Both the position numbers and the translations under genes were made by a program. The notes beneath the pieces were generated by a model. That model was not told the DNA's origin and did no database searches. It worked only from the letters and a program-made list of their open reading frames with translations. Positions 1 to 10,830 of a DNA stretch of 64,000 nucleotides are shown here, one piece after another. The stretch spans positions 11,553,060 to 11,617,059 of the forward strand of contig JABAKD010000008.1 of NCBI GenBank assembly GCA_012845835.1, given 5' to 3'. The first letter of the stretch is position 1, and each line of letters begins with the position of its first letter. Source of the stretch: Undaria pinnatifida (taxonomy: Eukaryota; Sar; Phaeophyceae; Laminariales; Alariaceae).

Positions 1-528
1 AGAAATGAGACAGAGCGTTTTTTTTTTTTTGAAACAGGGAGAAACGTTCGACGACGGAACAGAACACAGCCCTCCTCGCTTTGGGGCATGCCCGACGCCA
101 ACCAACGGTGCTCTCTAAAGCGATTTCTCTGGTCCCTGCGTGTCGAAGTAACAAGGCCACTGATCCCAATTTTTATTTTACGTGGACAATAACAAGTACT
201 TTTTATCAGAACCAGAGACGAGTGTCGAATATATGTGCCGTTTTTTGTCTTCTATTACCCCCCCCCCCTGTCTCCCGCCCCTCCCCCGGGAGTCGTTTTT
301 CCTCACGTTTTTTTTCCTCCTTTTTTCCACCCCCCTTTCCCGCCCCCCCCTCCCCTCCCACGCGAGCGAGCCCTCCCTGGCCCTGCCTCGGCGACGGTGA
401 CCCCCCATCACACAGCCCCTTGCCATTCATACGATGTCACCATGTCCATTCCAATCCCTGCCCTGCCATGTCACGCCATGCGATGCTATGCAACGCCATG
501 CCCACCGTGCTATTATATCGACCCCCAG
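1..528 (+). other. 3' part of an upstream intron of the NUP96 gene
   Basis: No coding segment is supported here. The stretch has several pyrimidine blocks (mainly 240-370) and ends with a C-rich tract and AG at 527-528, directly before an open frame that continues as NUP96. An ATG-initiated frame does run through it, but the translation before 529 is low-complexity F/P/S/R from the C/T tracts, so I read it as intron and not as an N-terminus. The true 3' splice site could be a few codons away. Confidence 0.55.
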
Positions 529-3500
529 CCGGACTCTTCGAAGAGCGAAGGATCGGGCGGCCCGGACGCCGACGCAGATGCCGGCAATGCTAGCGCGGAC
601 GCCGACGCTCCCGCTCCCGAGGAGGACGGCGCGGGGGAAGGCGACGACTGGGCCGACTCGCGGCGATGCGACACAAACCGCCTGTTCCCGGAGAGGGACT
701 CCTCTCGGCCGGGGCACATGAGGTCCTCTCTGTTCGAGAACGAAGGCGGATTTGCCTCGGGGGCGGGGTCGGTCAAGGCGCTCCGTAGTAGCGGTGGCAG
801 CGGTAGGTACGCTCTCGGGGGAGCAGATCTTGGAGAAGGGGAAGGGGGAGGGGCGCGGCCGTTCATTCCGCATTTCACGGCGGCAGCGTCAGGGGCAGCG
901 GCGGCGTCGTTGTCGTGGGCTCCACCGCCCCCGGCTCTCAAAACGCGCCCGCCCCCGCTAGGAAACCGGGAGGACGCCGAGGCGGCGGCGAGGTTCCGGC
1001 CCGCCGTTCCCGGGCCCCAGAGCCACACGCTGCGCTCGCTGGCGAACGCGTGGGAGCCCGCGCCGGGAGAGGTCGCGGACGCCGGCACGCGCGGGGCCGT
1101 TCGGGCCGGGTGGGCGGCGGCCGATCTAGGTCTCCGCATGGGGAGGGGGTTCCGGGCAAGCTGGGGGCCGGGGGGGAAGCTAGTTTGCCCGGATGTGATC
1201 GGTGGTGGTGGTGGCGGTGGGAGGGAAGGGGGGGAGACGGGGTGTCACACTGTGCGGGTCCTTCGCTTCGATCCCACCCCGGTGGCCTCCGGCCGCGACC
1301 TGGAGGAGCTGTACGTCTCGCCGCTGCGCAACCATTTTCATTTCGCGCAGCAGACAAATGAAGCGGAGGATCCCGCTGCTATTGCCAAGGCTACCGCTAA
1401 CGCGGACGCCGGCACGGAAGCTGACAAGGAGGTGTCCCCCCCCCGTTGGGCGCTGCCGAGGCGGAGGAGCGACCGGCCGGAAAACTATGCCAGCCTCGTG
1501 CGGTGCATGCACGGCTACGCGAACGTCCACGCGTCGGCGGCGACGGGAACCTCTTTGGAAAGGGCCGCTGGTCTCGACTTCGGCGGCAGGAAGACCCCCG
1601 AGGACAGCCCGGAGTGGGTGCTGGAGCAGTCATGGCGGCTGGCCAGCGCAATGTGGGGCCAAGAAGAGGGGGAGGGAAGGGCGCAAGACCTTCCCATGCC
1701 GGGCGAAGAAGCGGCGGTCGCGGCGGCGGCAGCGGTGGCCGCGTCAGCTTCCGGGTATGGACGCGATGGTTGTGGCGGTGGTGGTGGCGGTGGTGGGGCG
1801 TCCGCGGGCGATCGCAGGGAGGCCGCGGTTGGCGAGTGGCTTGCGGGTGCCGTGGCCTCGTGCGTGTCCGCCGATGAACCGTTTTCTGTGTCGGCCGGTG
1901 GTGGCCTCGGTGGCGGTGGCGATGGCGGCGATGTCGGCCAGGGGGCGTGGAAGAGGGTCCTGGAGCTGCTCAGCGTCCGCCGCGTGCAGGAAGCGGCCGG
2001 GGCGGCGATGGCAGCTGGGCTTCCGCGCTTAGCGGTTGTCCTCACGGCGGCAGTGGCAACGTGGGGGAGCGGCGGCGGTGGTGATGGAGATGGTTCGGCG
2101 GGGCGGGGCGCCAGTTGTTTTCTGGCCCAACAGGCCAGCCTGTGGCAGGGTGCCGGGGCGGACGCCCGCATGCCGCAGGAGGCGTTCACGGTGTACCAGC
2201 TGCTGGGGCGTGAGGGTTTCCGCGATGTGCACCTCAGGGGCGTGATCGGCAAGGGATCGGACTCTCGCCGCCCCTCCCTCGACTGGCTGCGGCAGTTCGG
2301 CCTCTGCCTGTGGTTCGGTGCGGCGGCGCCCCCCGGCGGTGTTGGTGGCGGCAGCGCGGTCGCGGAGGCAGTGCGAGCGTACGAGTGCCTCGTCGCCGAG
2401 AACGAGGCGCTGTCGCCCATCGCTCGCTACTTTCGCGAGCCCACTCACCACTTCAATGCGGACGTTGAGTCTGCCGGGGAAGAGCTCAGGAGAGCGTTTC
2501 TCGCGAATGGACGATCGCTGGACGGCGGCAGTGGGCTAGGACCCGCGTCTGGCCGCGACCGATGCGTTCTTAGCTGTATGCTCGCGATGTACCCTTCTCG
2601 GAGTGCCGGTGGTGGCGGTGGCGGGGGTGGGGGCAGGGGCGGCGGTAGCTCATCCGGGGCCGCCTTGCTCGCGGCGTTGGAGCCGCTGTCAGTGACCCCC
2701 GACGCTATGGACTACCGCCACTCGTGGCACCTCATGAACGTCGTGGAAGCGCTGGGTGTGGCGGAGGTTCCGGACCGTACTAAGGCTGCCGCTGTGGCGG
2801 AGGGGCTGCGCTTCCAGCTGGTGTCGGCGGGTCTCTGGCAGTGGGCGGTGTACGTCGCGCTGACGGTCGAGGGTGACCCCGTGCGCAGGGCGGCTCCCGC
2901 GCGGGAGCTGGTCCTGAGGCATGGTTATGGGCTGTTGGAGGCGCCGATCGGATCTGCGGATGCGGCGCGGCACGACCTGCTGATAAGAGCAGGGGTGCCG
3001 GTGGCGTGGATGCACGAGGCTGCAGCCGTTCGCGCCGGGTGAGGGCGGGGGATTGGTATTTGATTGATGGAATGATCAATGGGTTGATTGGTTAGTGGAT
3101 TGGTGGATTGATCAATTTTAGTTGGTAAAATATTCGATTGATACGTTTTTTTTACGCCATAGCGACGCTGTCGTGAATGTATACTAGTTTTTTTGTTGGT
3201 GGCGGCGGAAGCAGCTTATAATCTAGGAGCACCGACATTTCTGCAGCGTCCCTACCCCCCCCCCCACCCCCCCTTGCAATTGTGCTTGACACTATGTCTT
3301 TTGCAGAGGCTTTCCATGCGGTCGGTGCCACGCATCGCCGGGTACGTTTTAAGTTTACACCCCGCCACCACTCTCCTCCCTACGCCTTCCCGACTATTTC
3401 AACTCCCGACATCTCACGATTTCGTGTCTGCCCTCCTCTATCGCCCCCCCCCCCCACCTGCACGTCCCCCCCCCCCCCTCCCCCCAACCCCTCCCCTGAA

Positions 3501-4129
3501 ACAGATATGAACACAAGTCGGCGCTCCAGACTCCCACACAATGCACGCGTGGTGTAGACCTCGCGATGGCCATCACTGACGGGAGGAGCAGCGGCGGTGG
3601 CGCTGAAGAGGTCCGCGAGAGCAAGCTCAAGCTCCTGGTGTCCGCCGAATCGGAGGAGCTAGCGAGGGACGCTGCGAGGGAGGCATGCGCTCTGGCGCCC
3701 TCGAGCCTGTACCTCGGCGGCGCGGCGAGGTCTCGCCTAGCAAATCATTTCCGGGATGTGGCGAGACAGCTGGGTTCCTCGGGTGGTAGGGAGTTCCAAA
3801 CGCCCAGTGGCGGTGTTGCCGGCGGAGAGATAATCTACGGCGCTCGGGGCGGCGGTATTGGTGGCGGTATGGGAGGGATAGGCGGCGGTGGCGCAGGAGA
3901 CGCTGACCTTCTGAGCAAAGTTTTCGATGCCTACAAGGAGATACTGGAGGCGGCTGAGGAGGGTCCGATGGCGGGGGGAAGTGGGGACAGCTGGTCTAGG
4001 GAGGAAGTGGAGAGGCTGGAGCGCATGCGGCGCGTGGTGCTGCCGTCGGCCGCTAGGGCGGTGGGACCCGCGGCGGCGCACGAGGCGCTGAACACCCTTT
4101 GGAGGGAGGCCTCTATTTCGGTGGGGTAG
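529..4129 (+). CDS. nucleoporin NUP96 part of a NUP98-NUP96-type protein (5' truncated by the window edge)
   Basis: This is a scaffold component of the nuclear pore complex (Y-complex NUP96/NUP145C). I predict two exons, 529-3038 and 3505-4129. The intron 3039-3504 begins GTGAGG, ends in a C-rich tract plus ACAG, and splits a Gly codon so that the frame continues. About 1044 residues are visible. The N-terminal third is acidic and Gly/Ala-rich. A GRGFRASWGPGGKLV segment near residue 204 matches the 'GRSFRVGWGP' entry block of NUP96. The solenoid follows: RVLELLSVRRVQEAAGAAMA near 475, DYRHSWHLMNVVEAL near 728, GLWQWAVYVAL near 767, and a WMHEAAAVRAG end. These are the characteristic NUP96 C-terminal motifs. 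Gly-run insertions interrupt the domain. The NUP98 FG-repeat and autoproteolytic parts would lie upstream, outside the window. The last exon (acidic helices plus a Gly-rich linker) is divergent, so its exact course is less sure. Confidence 0.82.
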
Positions 4130-7100
4130 TGGAGGGTGGAGGTTGCGGGGGGGGTAGTGGTCCCGTATTGAAGGGGGGGAGGATTGAGAGGGAGTTGGGT
4201 AGGGGGGGGGGGGGGGGGCGATCTGTAATAGCGGCAGACAGGGCACTTTTTTTTTTGCTCGCCTGTTTTTGTCATTGTTGCTTTACTGGCAGTGTTGTGG
4301 GACTATCACATACGCTGTAGTAGTAGCGGCAGCATTGTACAGCTTTGCCCACGGGTGTCTGACTGAAACGGCTGCTGGAACAGTACAAACAAGACGTGGA
4401 TTGAAGGGTCAAGCATGAAAACAAGAGTATGAGTATATGTGAAGGCGGCCAAGTAACAACAGAAAAAATGAAGCGTGGGTGTTCATCTTGCGCGCCCCGG
4501 GCGCGCGGGGGGTGGGGGGTGGGGGGGCTGGTTTGAGCATGGAACTGGCAGGCAAGGCCAGGTACACCGTACGAAAAGGGGGGACGAGCTTGTATTGTTC
4601 TTGTTCTTGGTATCTCTCGTTGGGTGGGGCGGGTAGAGAGCGAGGAAGCAACGCCAACGCGGCGTGCTAATATAATAGCGGTGCGTGCTGATGATGATGG
4701 GGGTGGACGGGAGCCAGCACTACTGATTGAGTCATTACTGCAGCGGTAGAGCTAGCTGTGTGTTGGTGGGTACGTGGTTGGGTGGGAGAATGGGTTGCTA
4801 CGGATGGGAAGCATGTTGTTTTTTCGGTGTGTCATGGTCACCTGCGCCGTGAGTCATGGGGCATCTGAAATAGCCCTGTGACGGGCGGTGGTGGGTGGTG
4901 GCGGGTGGTGCCGCGCTCGTTTCTGTGCGTACCACCTCCATCGCCTTCTTATTTCGTCGTAGCGGCAAGTTTTTTGGGGTCGGTGTGCGGGAAACGCTGC
5001 ACAACAGCGGCAGTAGCACCAGCGACGCAAGCACCAGCAGCAAGTACCAGCAGCAGCGGCAGCATCAGTAGCACACCAGCTGCCGTTGTTGTCGTTGGTG
5101 TTACGAGAGTTCGTTGTTGATGAAACGGACGCCGTCTGTAGCATGTGATGATTGTGCTTGGTGGTATGCAGGGAGTACCAGGTACCAGGTAATACGTATG
5201 AGTGAAGGACAAACAAAAACGAGCACATGACAAATGACATGATTCGGCTAATACTATTATATGAGTAATAGTGGCAACGAAACAAATCGATGCGTTCGTT
5301 GTGTGTGTGTGTGTTTTTTTTTTTGCTCACACTTTCACTTTCCAGCTTCTGGACAAGTCGTGGTCACAGGTGTCGTCCCTTCTTCCCCCCGGTTCTTGCC
5401 TTCAATTTTTATCGCGCCTAGGGTTCAGCAGTCCCGCTGCTCGTCGATTTTTCATCGAGTGTTGCTAACTCACGCTCTCGCGCTTTCCGCAAGTCAATTT
5501 GTGCACAAGAAAAAGTCCCAACGAATTTATACGAGTATACACTCGGCGGGGCTCGAACTAACGAAACTGACCTATACCAGGCTCGAGGATAACCTGATAC
5601 GCCATCGGGGCGACCGGCTATTGTGTTATAGGTGCAGTGTATGTTTACGATGTGCTGTGTGTGCCCCCAGGCGCTCGAATTTCATTCGTAGCCGTGATGC
5701 AGCGGCAGCATCACCAGTAGTTTTAATAGTAGCACTCATCATTCATGTGAATTTCGCCACCACCAGTGTCTTTTCCGTGCGAGCGCTGACTCTCTGTTTG
5801 ACGGGCGTGTATGTGTCATGTGCCGTCATTCATTCGTTTGTGTGGGCGGGGGGAAACCCCCCCAGGGATACGAGGGTCTATGGTCCTACGGACCATGATT
5901 ACCCCCCTCCCCCCCACGCGCTTTTGTTCTCACAACAGCAACGAGTATAATACGCGGTATGTTAGTGTTGATAGTGGTGAGTGGCTTCACAGACATACCC
6001 GCTGATTATGCATTAATAGTAAACAGTAGTGTAATAGGTAGGTAGGTGCTGCTGATGGTACTTGGGGCGCACAACCAACCCAGTGTCCTCATTCAGGAAA
6101 ACACGCCAGCCCAACAAACTCCACGTTATTATTGTTACGCCAGCCCATGATTATTAATAAACACAGCAGCGAACACTCGGATGTGTGTATGTGTATATGG
6201 ATGGCGGACCGCGGTGGTGGTGGTGGTGGCGATGGTGCCTTTCGTGAGAGGGAAAACACTGCAAAGAAAGTTACCGCACGCGCCACTACTGCTGCTGTCT
6301 TGTCTTGTTAATAATATTGCTGTTTGTTTGTTGTTGCCGTTGTAGGGCCGTCAGTTTGTGTTTGCGTTTCCAGTCTGTGGTGACTGCTCTGCTTCTTTCT
6401 GTCTCTATCTATGGTCACTGCTTTGCATCTTGAGCTGCCTTCACAGGAGAATAACCAACTGCGACGACGATGATGTGTGCGGTCGTACGCGTGGTGCATT
6501 GATGAGCACAGCAGCTGCAAAAGGTATATGTATACCAGTAGTAGTACTTGTTTGCTGATGATGGTTAAATCATCCCTTTTTTCCGATGTCTCTTTATCAA
6601 CGATGCTTTTGAAACCTGTATCTATCCATCGTCGTGAGGATCCCCCCTATACCTGTCACTATACATGTCACGTCCGATCACAACCGAACTCACGACAACA
6701 GCAGCGCAACACAACAGCAGCACCTTGCGGAAAAAATGGGTAGGATTGGCGTGGCGTTGGGTGTGTGGAGTGCAGAGTATAACCAGGTCGTCTGTGAGAG
6801 TGAAAACCGTTCGCAAAGTTGAAATATTTTTCACACACACAAAAAAGCAGACAAAAACGACGGAGAACAGCGTTGAGAATAAATATGAAATGCTCTGAAA
6901 TGTGTCGCGCGTATCTGCCGTTCATCTTCTCTCTTGTTCTGCTCTGCTTTTTTTGCTGCTCCTCCCTGCTGTCCTCCCTTGCACCTGATCTGCGACACTC
7001 GCCTCTACGTGCGCTCGGTTCGAGGCGCTCGGCTGTTGTTGCTGTGCGTCCTCTTTTACAAGCTGTGGTGCTGGTGTCAATGTGGTACTGATACAACTAC

Positions 7101-10100
7101 GACGTCATTCATTCGGGATGACGGAACAAAGCACACAAGACGAGGAGGCACCAAAGAAAAGGGAATATACATGAAGAGAATGTGTACAAAATAATACCTT
7201 CTCCAGGCACTCCAGGTCTTCACAACAGTGAAAAGATCGACTGCAACGTTTTTCTAGACTTTGGCCCAAAACGAAGACGAACAAACAACGACGGCGCGAT
7301 ATCTAATGTCTCCCTTCTCTATCACGCCCCCCTCCTGCCTCCTCCCACGCCCCGGGCTCCCCTTGGTTCCTCCTCCTCGTCCTCCTTTTCCATGCCAAAA
7401 GTTGCACGAGTTCTTCAGTAGGCGCGGACTTGCGGTTTGGCTAGCTTACAGCAGTTTCAGCGATTTGTGGCTCAAAGCCGCTAAAGGCGCCTCGTTTTCG
7501 TCGCCCTATCGCAGTCGTAGTTGTAGGTCCATCCTTCGCGTGCACACTGCTGTACGCATTCGTATGGGTTGGCCGTGGTTGTGGCAGAATGAATGAATGC
7601 TGCCTGTGGCTGTGACGCTGCATGCTTTCCTCAGATTTTCAAATTTCATTTCCCTCTAGCTCTCTACTCAGTACAAACTTCAGCAGTAGTTCCGGTGTGA
7701 TATGATAGTTCGTGATATCCCGAGCAGCGGGATAAAACCAGAAGCCCACAAATTTCCAAACAAATTTCGACTGCAGTTGTCTGTTTTTTCGCTGGCTTTT
7801 TGCACAAATATAAAAACAAAAATGAGGTTGTGTTTTCGTACTGTCAAAACGTCTGGTGCCGAATCTCTAGTCTATATTTTTTCAAAACTGTTGAACGCGA
7901 GTGTACCCGTGTACCCTGAGATGCTTGTGATCAGAGAGAAAAGAGTCTACCTTGTAAACAAATACATCTCTGTAGGATGAAGAAGGACACCCAGCAGTCC
8001 TAGCAGCAGCCTGGATGCAGATGGGCAGAAAGAACGCGCTTTTTTCATGCACTGCATGCGACGAACACAGAAGAACACACAGACACAAAAATCGCAGATT
8101 AAACCGAAAAGATCGAGGTGATGAGGAAAAAAAAGCATTTGTGGTTTTGATGTGTTGTTGGATGTGTATAGATGATATGGAAATATACGAGGAGTCGCAC
8201 AAGAAATAATCTCGCCCTTTGCAGGTCGCGAGACTGCTGCACCGCTCTCTCTCTCTGCCTTGTTTTTGGCATCGGTGAGCACGTAGTAGCCGGACGGGTG
8301 CCGCGGCCTCTCACACACAACGAGAAAATGACTGCATGAAACAACTAAAAAAGCGTTGTGATATCATAGTACTAGTGATGACAGAGAGATATTTTTTCAT
8401 CACAGGGAGAGCTTGGGGAGAGAGCAAAAAAAGTAGAAATCCTCGAGGCGGGTTATGTGCATCCATCTCCATGCACACCAGCAGGGGCACGTGCAAAACA
8501 ACGATGGCAGCGGTGGTCAAGAAGCACTGCTGCATGCACAACGCTGGCATCGTGCGGATGTTTTTTGCAAAAGATACATGCAGGCCTTCGCCGCCTTGGC
8601 ACAGCAGTGGTCGTAGCTTCGCCCGAAAGCGCTATGTCCCTCTCTGCCACAAACAGCAGCTGCAGCTGGACGAGCGGCGATTTCTCGAAAAAAATCGCGA
8701 AAATTGGATGGTACAGCCTCATGGTATGTTTTCAGGTCATCACGTGCATGGAGTATGGGATGACGAATAATTCAGCACGTGCTTTCGACCATGCGGGGTT
8801 GCCGAGCACCATACGATGTCGTAACACGAGGGGCACTCGTAGTACTTACTGTTGTGGTATATGCAACGGGTAGGCATGGCTGTCACCTCAACGTGGAAAG
8901 CTTTGTTTCCTCAAAATGTATCAGAAATTCTCGACTCGGTACTCGCCATCGTCGACAATATTGGATGTTTATGCCGGGGATAGATGTCCGAATATCCCCT
9001 ATTCTGCCCGTGTCAAAATAACTTTTTCGTAAAAAAAACCTCTTGCTTTGGCGGCTGTCGGCCTGTATATTCCTAGATCAGGGGGGTTTGTCGTTTGTGC
9101 GCTGGGGACACAGAGAGACGCATTGCGGAGCCAAGCAGGCACGTGCGGGTATCGACAAGCCGGGCTCAGGGCGCACCGCGAAGGACGGAACGATAATTGG
9201 AGACGGTAAAGCTCGCGCAAGGCTGAAAAAAGTGTCGGGGGGCAAACACAGAAAGGGACCGCTCGTGGCGTGGCGCGCAGCTGGCGCGGCGCATCACGGC
9301 AGCACAGAAGCGTCCTGCTTCGGTGAGAAAGGCAGGCACTGCCGCGGTGAAAGAGGATAGAGACGAGCACTCTCCGCCGCCTTACAGGACCTGCGTGCAC
9401 CTGCCCCAGGTGTTAGGAGACTCGAGGGTGAGAGGGGGACTCAGGAGGGCGGGGTAGATAAACTTGGACTCTCGCCAAAAACCCTACGACTAGTACCACC
9501 TCGAGCATCGAGTAAGTACGAAAAACACGGTCGTTGCGGCCTCATCATCTTTGCTTTGGAGGGCCGAAAGTTTGACTCGCCTTTTGACCTTTCGGTGCAC
9601 TTTTCTCGAGACGGCGGCGCGCTGAGAGCAGCGGTGTTGCGTCGCTAGGGTGCACGTCGATCCCACTGTCCTACGCCACTCTCGCGCCTCACGCGTCCAC
9701 GGCCCTGGTATTATGTTTCTCCCTCTGTTTCTCCCGACATTGGGTATAGTATCGTGGCGATGGTACATCTTTTGTAGTGCGTGTTTTCGTGTTTTCCTGG
9801 AAGGGGTGTGGGGCGTGCCGTGTTTTGCGGAGTCTTTGTCTCTGGGGCAGGGCGCGCGCTTGCGGCATGCAGGCGAGAGCGGCGCTGTGCCTGAGCATCA
9901 GCGATGCGAAAGCATCCGTGTCGACGGGCGCTGGCTCAGCGACGCGTTGCGTGCCCACCGCACCCGCGCTAGCGTCTGGCGCAAAAACTTTTTGTAAAAA
10001 TCACCAATGACATGCTGTCTTGTCTTCCGTCTTTGGCTTGTATATTTTGTTGTTTTGGTGTCTTTCCCCGGGGACCTTTTTGTGTACCACCTGGTACGCG

Positions 10101-10439
10101 AAGTGACGAGCAGCTCTAAGCCCTCGCAGAGAAAAAGATAATGCAGTCAGCGCGGGGCGAGCACAGGGCACCACGATGAGTCCTAGGTACAGATAAGCCT
10201 TCGAATGCTTCATCCTCCTCCCTGAGCGCGCCCTGTGTCGGCAGCAGTCCTCGTGCGAAAGACGGAACGCCCACCCCGGGAGGCGGCAGGAAGGAGGAGG
10301 TAGAGGAGGACGCAGCATTTTCTTTGCGTTTTATCAACCTGTTTTTGTGTTGAGTTTTCTCAAAGAGTTCCTATACTGTGTTCGTATGATTTTTATTTTG
10401 GCGTCCACCAATTTCAGTACACAATTTCAGCCAAAAAAA
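4130..10439. other. 3'UTR and intergenic DNA between NUP96 and MED15 genes
   Basis: About 4130-4800 is probably the 3'UTR of NUP96: G-rich tracts, then T-rich sequence with no sustained coding frame. The rest is T-rich, low-complexity DNA with ATT, CAG and GT repeats. It contains one minus-strand SINE (5313-5617). The short frames in it lack family motifs and overlap on both strands. About 9100-10300 is more GC-rich, but I find no gene in it. Confidence 0.6.
5313..5617 (-). mobile_element. tRNA-derived SINE, copy A
   Basis: Read on the minus strand, this starts CCGGTCGCCCCGATGGCG and holds an A-box-like segment (TGGCGTATCAGG). About 45 bases later it has a B-box-like GTTCGAGCCCC, then a 200-base body, and it ends in an A run (T run at 5313-5324 on +) beside a GT repeat. 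A near-identical copy lies in the opposite orientation at 21389-21700. Internal Pol III promoter boxes plus an A-rich tail are the SINE signature. The antisense frame is open in both copies, but this follows from the repeat and is not a gene. Confidence 0.75.
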
Positions 10440-10725
10440 TACACGTGCCTTCACGGCGAGAGGCGAGATCAAACTGACTTTTAGCCCACCTCCCTCCCTC
10501 TCTCTTTTCCCCCACCCTACCCACGCGCCCACCCTTTGTGTGCTCTCTCTACCCCTCCTAGCCTAGGGCTGCCTTTCGCGTCCCCTTGGCTATTACTCCT
10601 ACGGTGCAGACACGAGAGCAGAGCTGCTTGTAGCGCAGCTTTTCTGACTTTCTGCTGGGCTGCTGTTGCTGCCGCTGCTGCTGTTGCCTTGCAGCTGCTG
10701 CTGCTGCTGAAAGGCCAATAGCATC
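10440..10725 (+). promoter_or_regulatory. probable promoter and 5'UTR region of the MED15-like gene
   Basis: A dense CT block (about 10488-10562) lies upstream of the ATG at 10726. A CTG/GCTGCTG-rich leader follows and runs to the start codon. No TATA box is evident. The assignment rests only on position and composition. Confidence 0.35.
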
Positions 10726-10830
10726 ATGGCAGCCAACGGAAGCGAGCTGTTCTTGGATAGGAACACTAGGGTCCGCAAGATTCAGCAGATAGCTGCATTC
10801 CTGGCGCAAATAGAGGGCAAGGATCCACAC
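10726..10830 (+). CDS. MED15: MED15 exon 1: start and KIX helix 1
   Basis: 35 codons from ATG to a CAC|GTGAGA donor, phase 0. It encodes a short N-terminus and DRNTRVRKIQQIAAFLAQIE, which aligns with the first KIX helix of plant MED15 ('DSRQRIVNKIMDTLKRHL'). The ATG is the first in this frame after the pyrimidine-rich leader, and the KIX domain begins within ten residues of it, as in plant MED15. Confidence 0.85.

Noticed and set aside
235-528. ATG-initiated N-terminal extension of the NUP96 frame
   Set aside because: The translation is Phe/Pro/Ser from C/T tracts, and a C-rich tract plus AG precedes the first coding-like residues. The gene start most likely lies upstream of the window.
5261-5950. 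229-codon frame, with a similar 147-codon minus-strand frame at 21254-21697
   Set aside because: The two translations resemble each other only because both are antisense to the same SINE (5313-5617 and 21389-21700). The similarity is repeat-derived, not evidence of a protein family.
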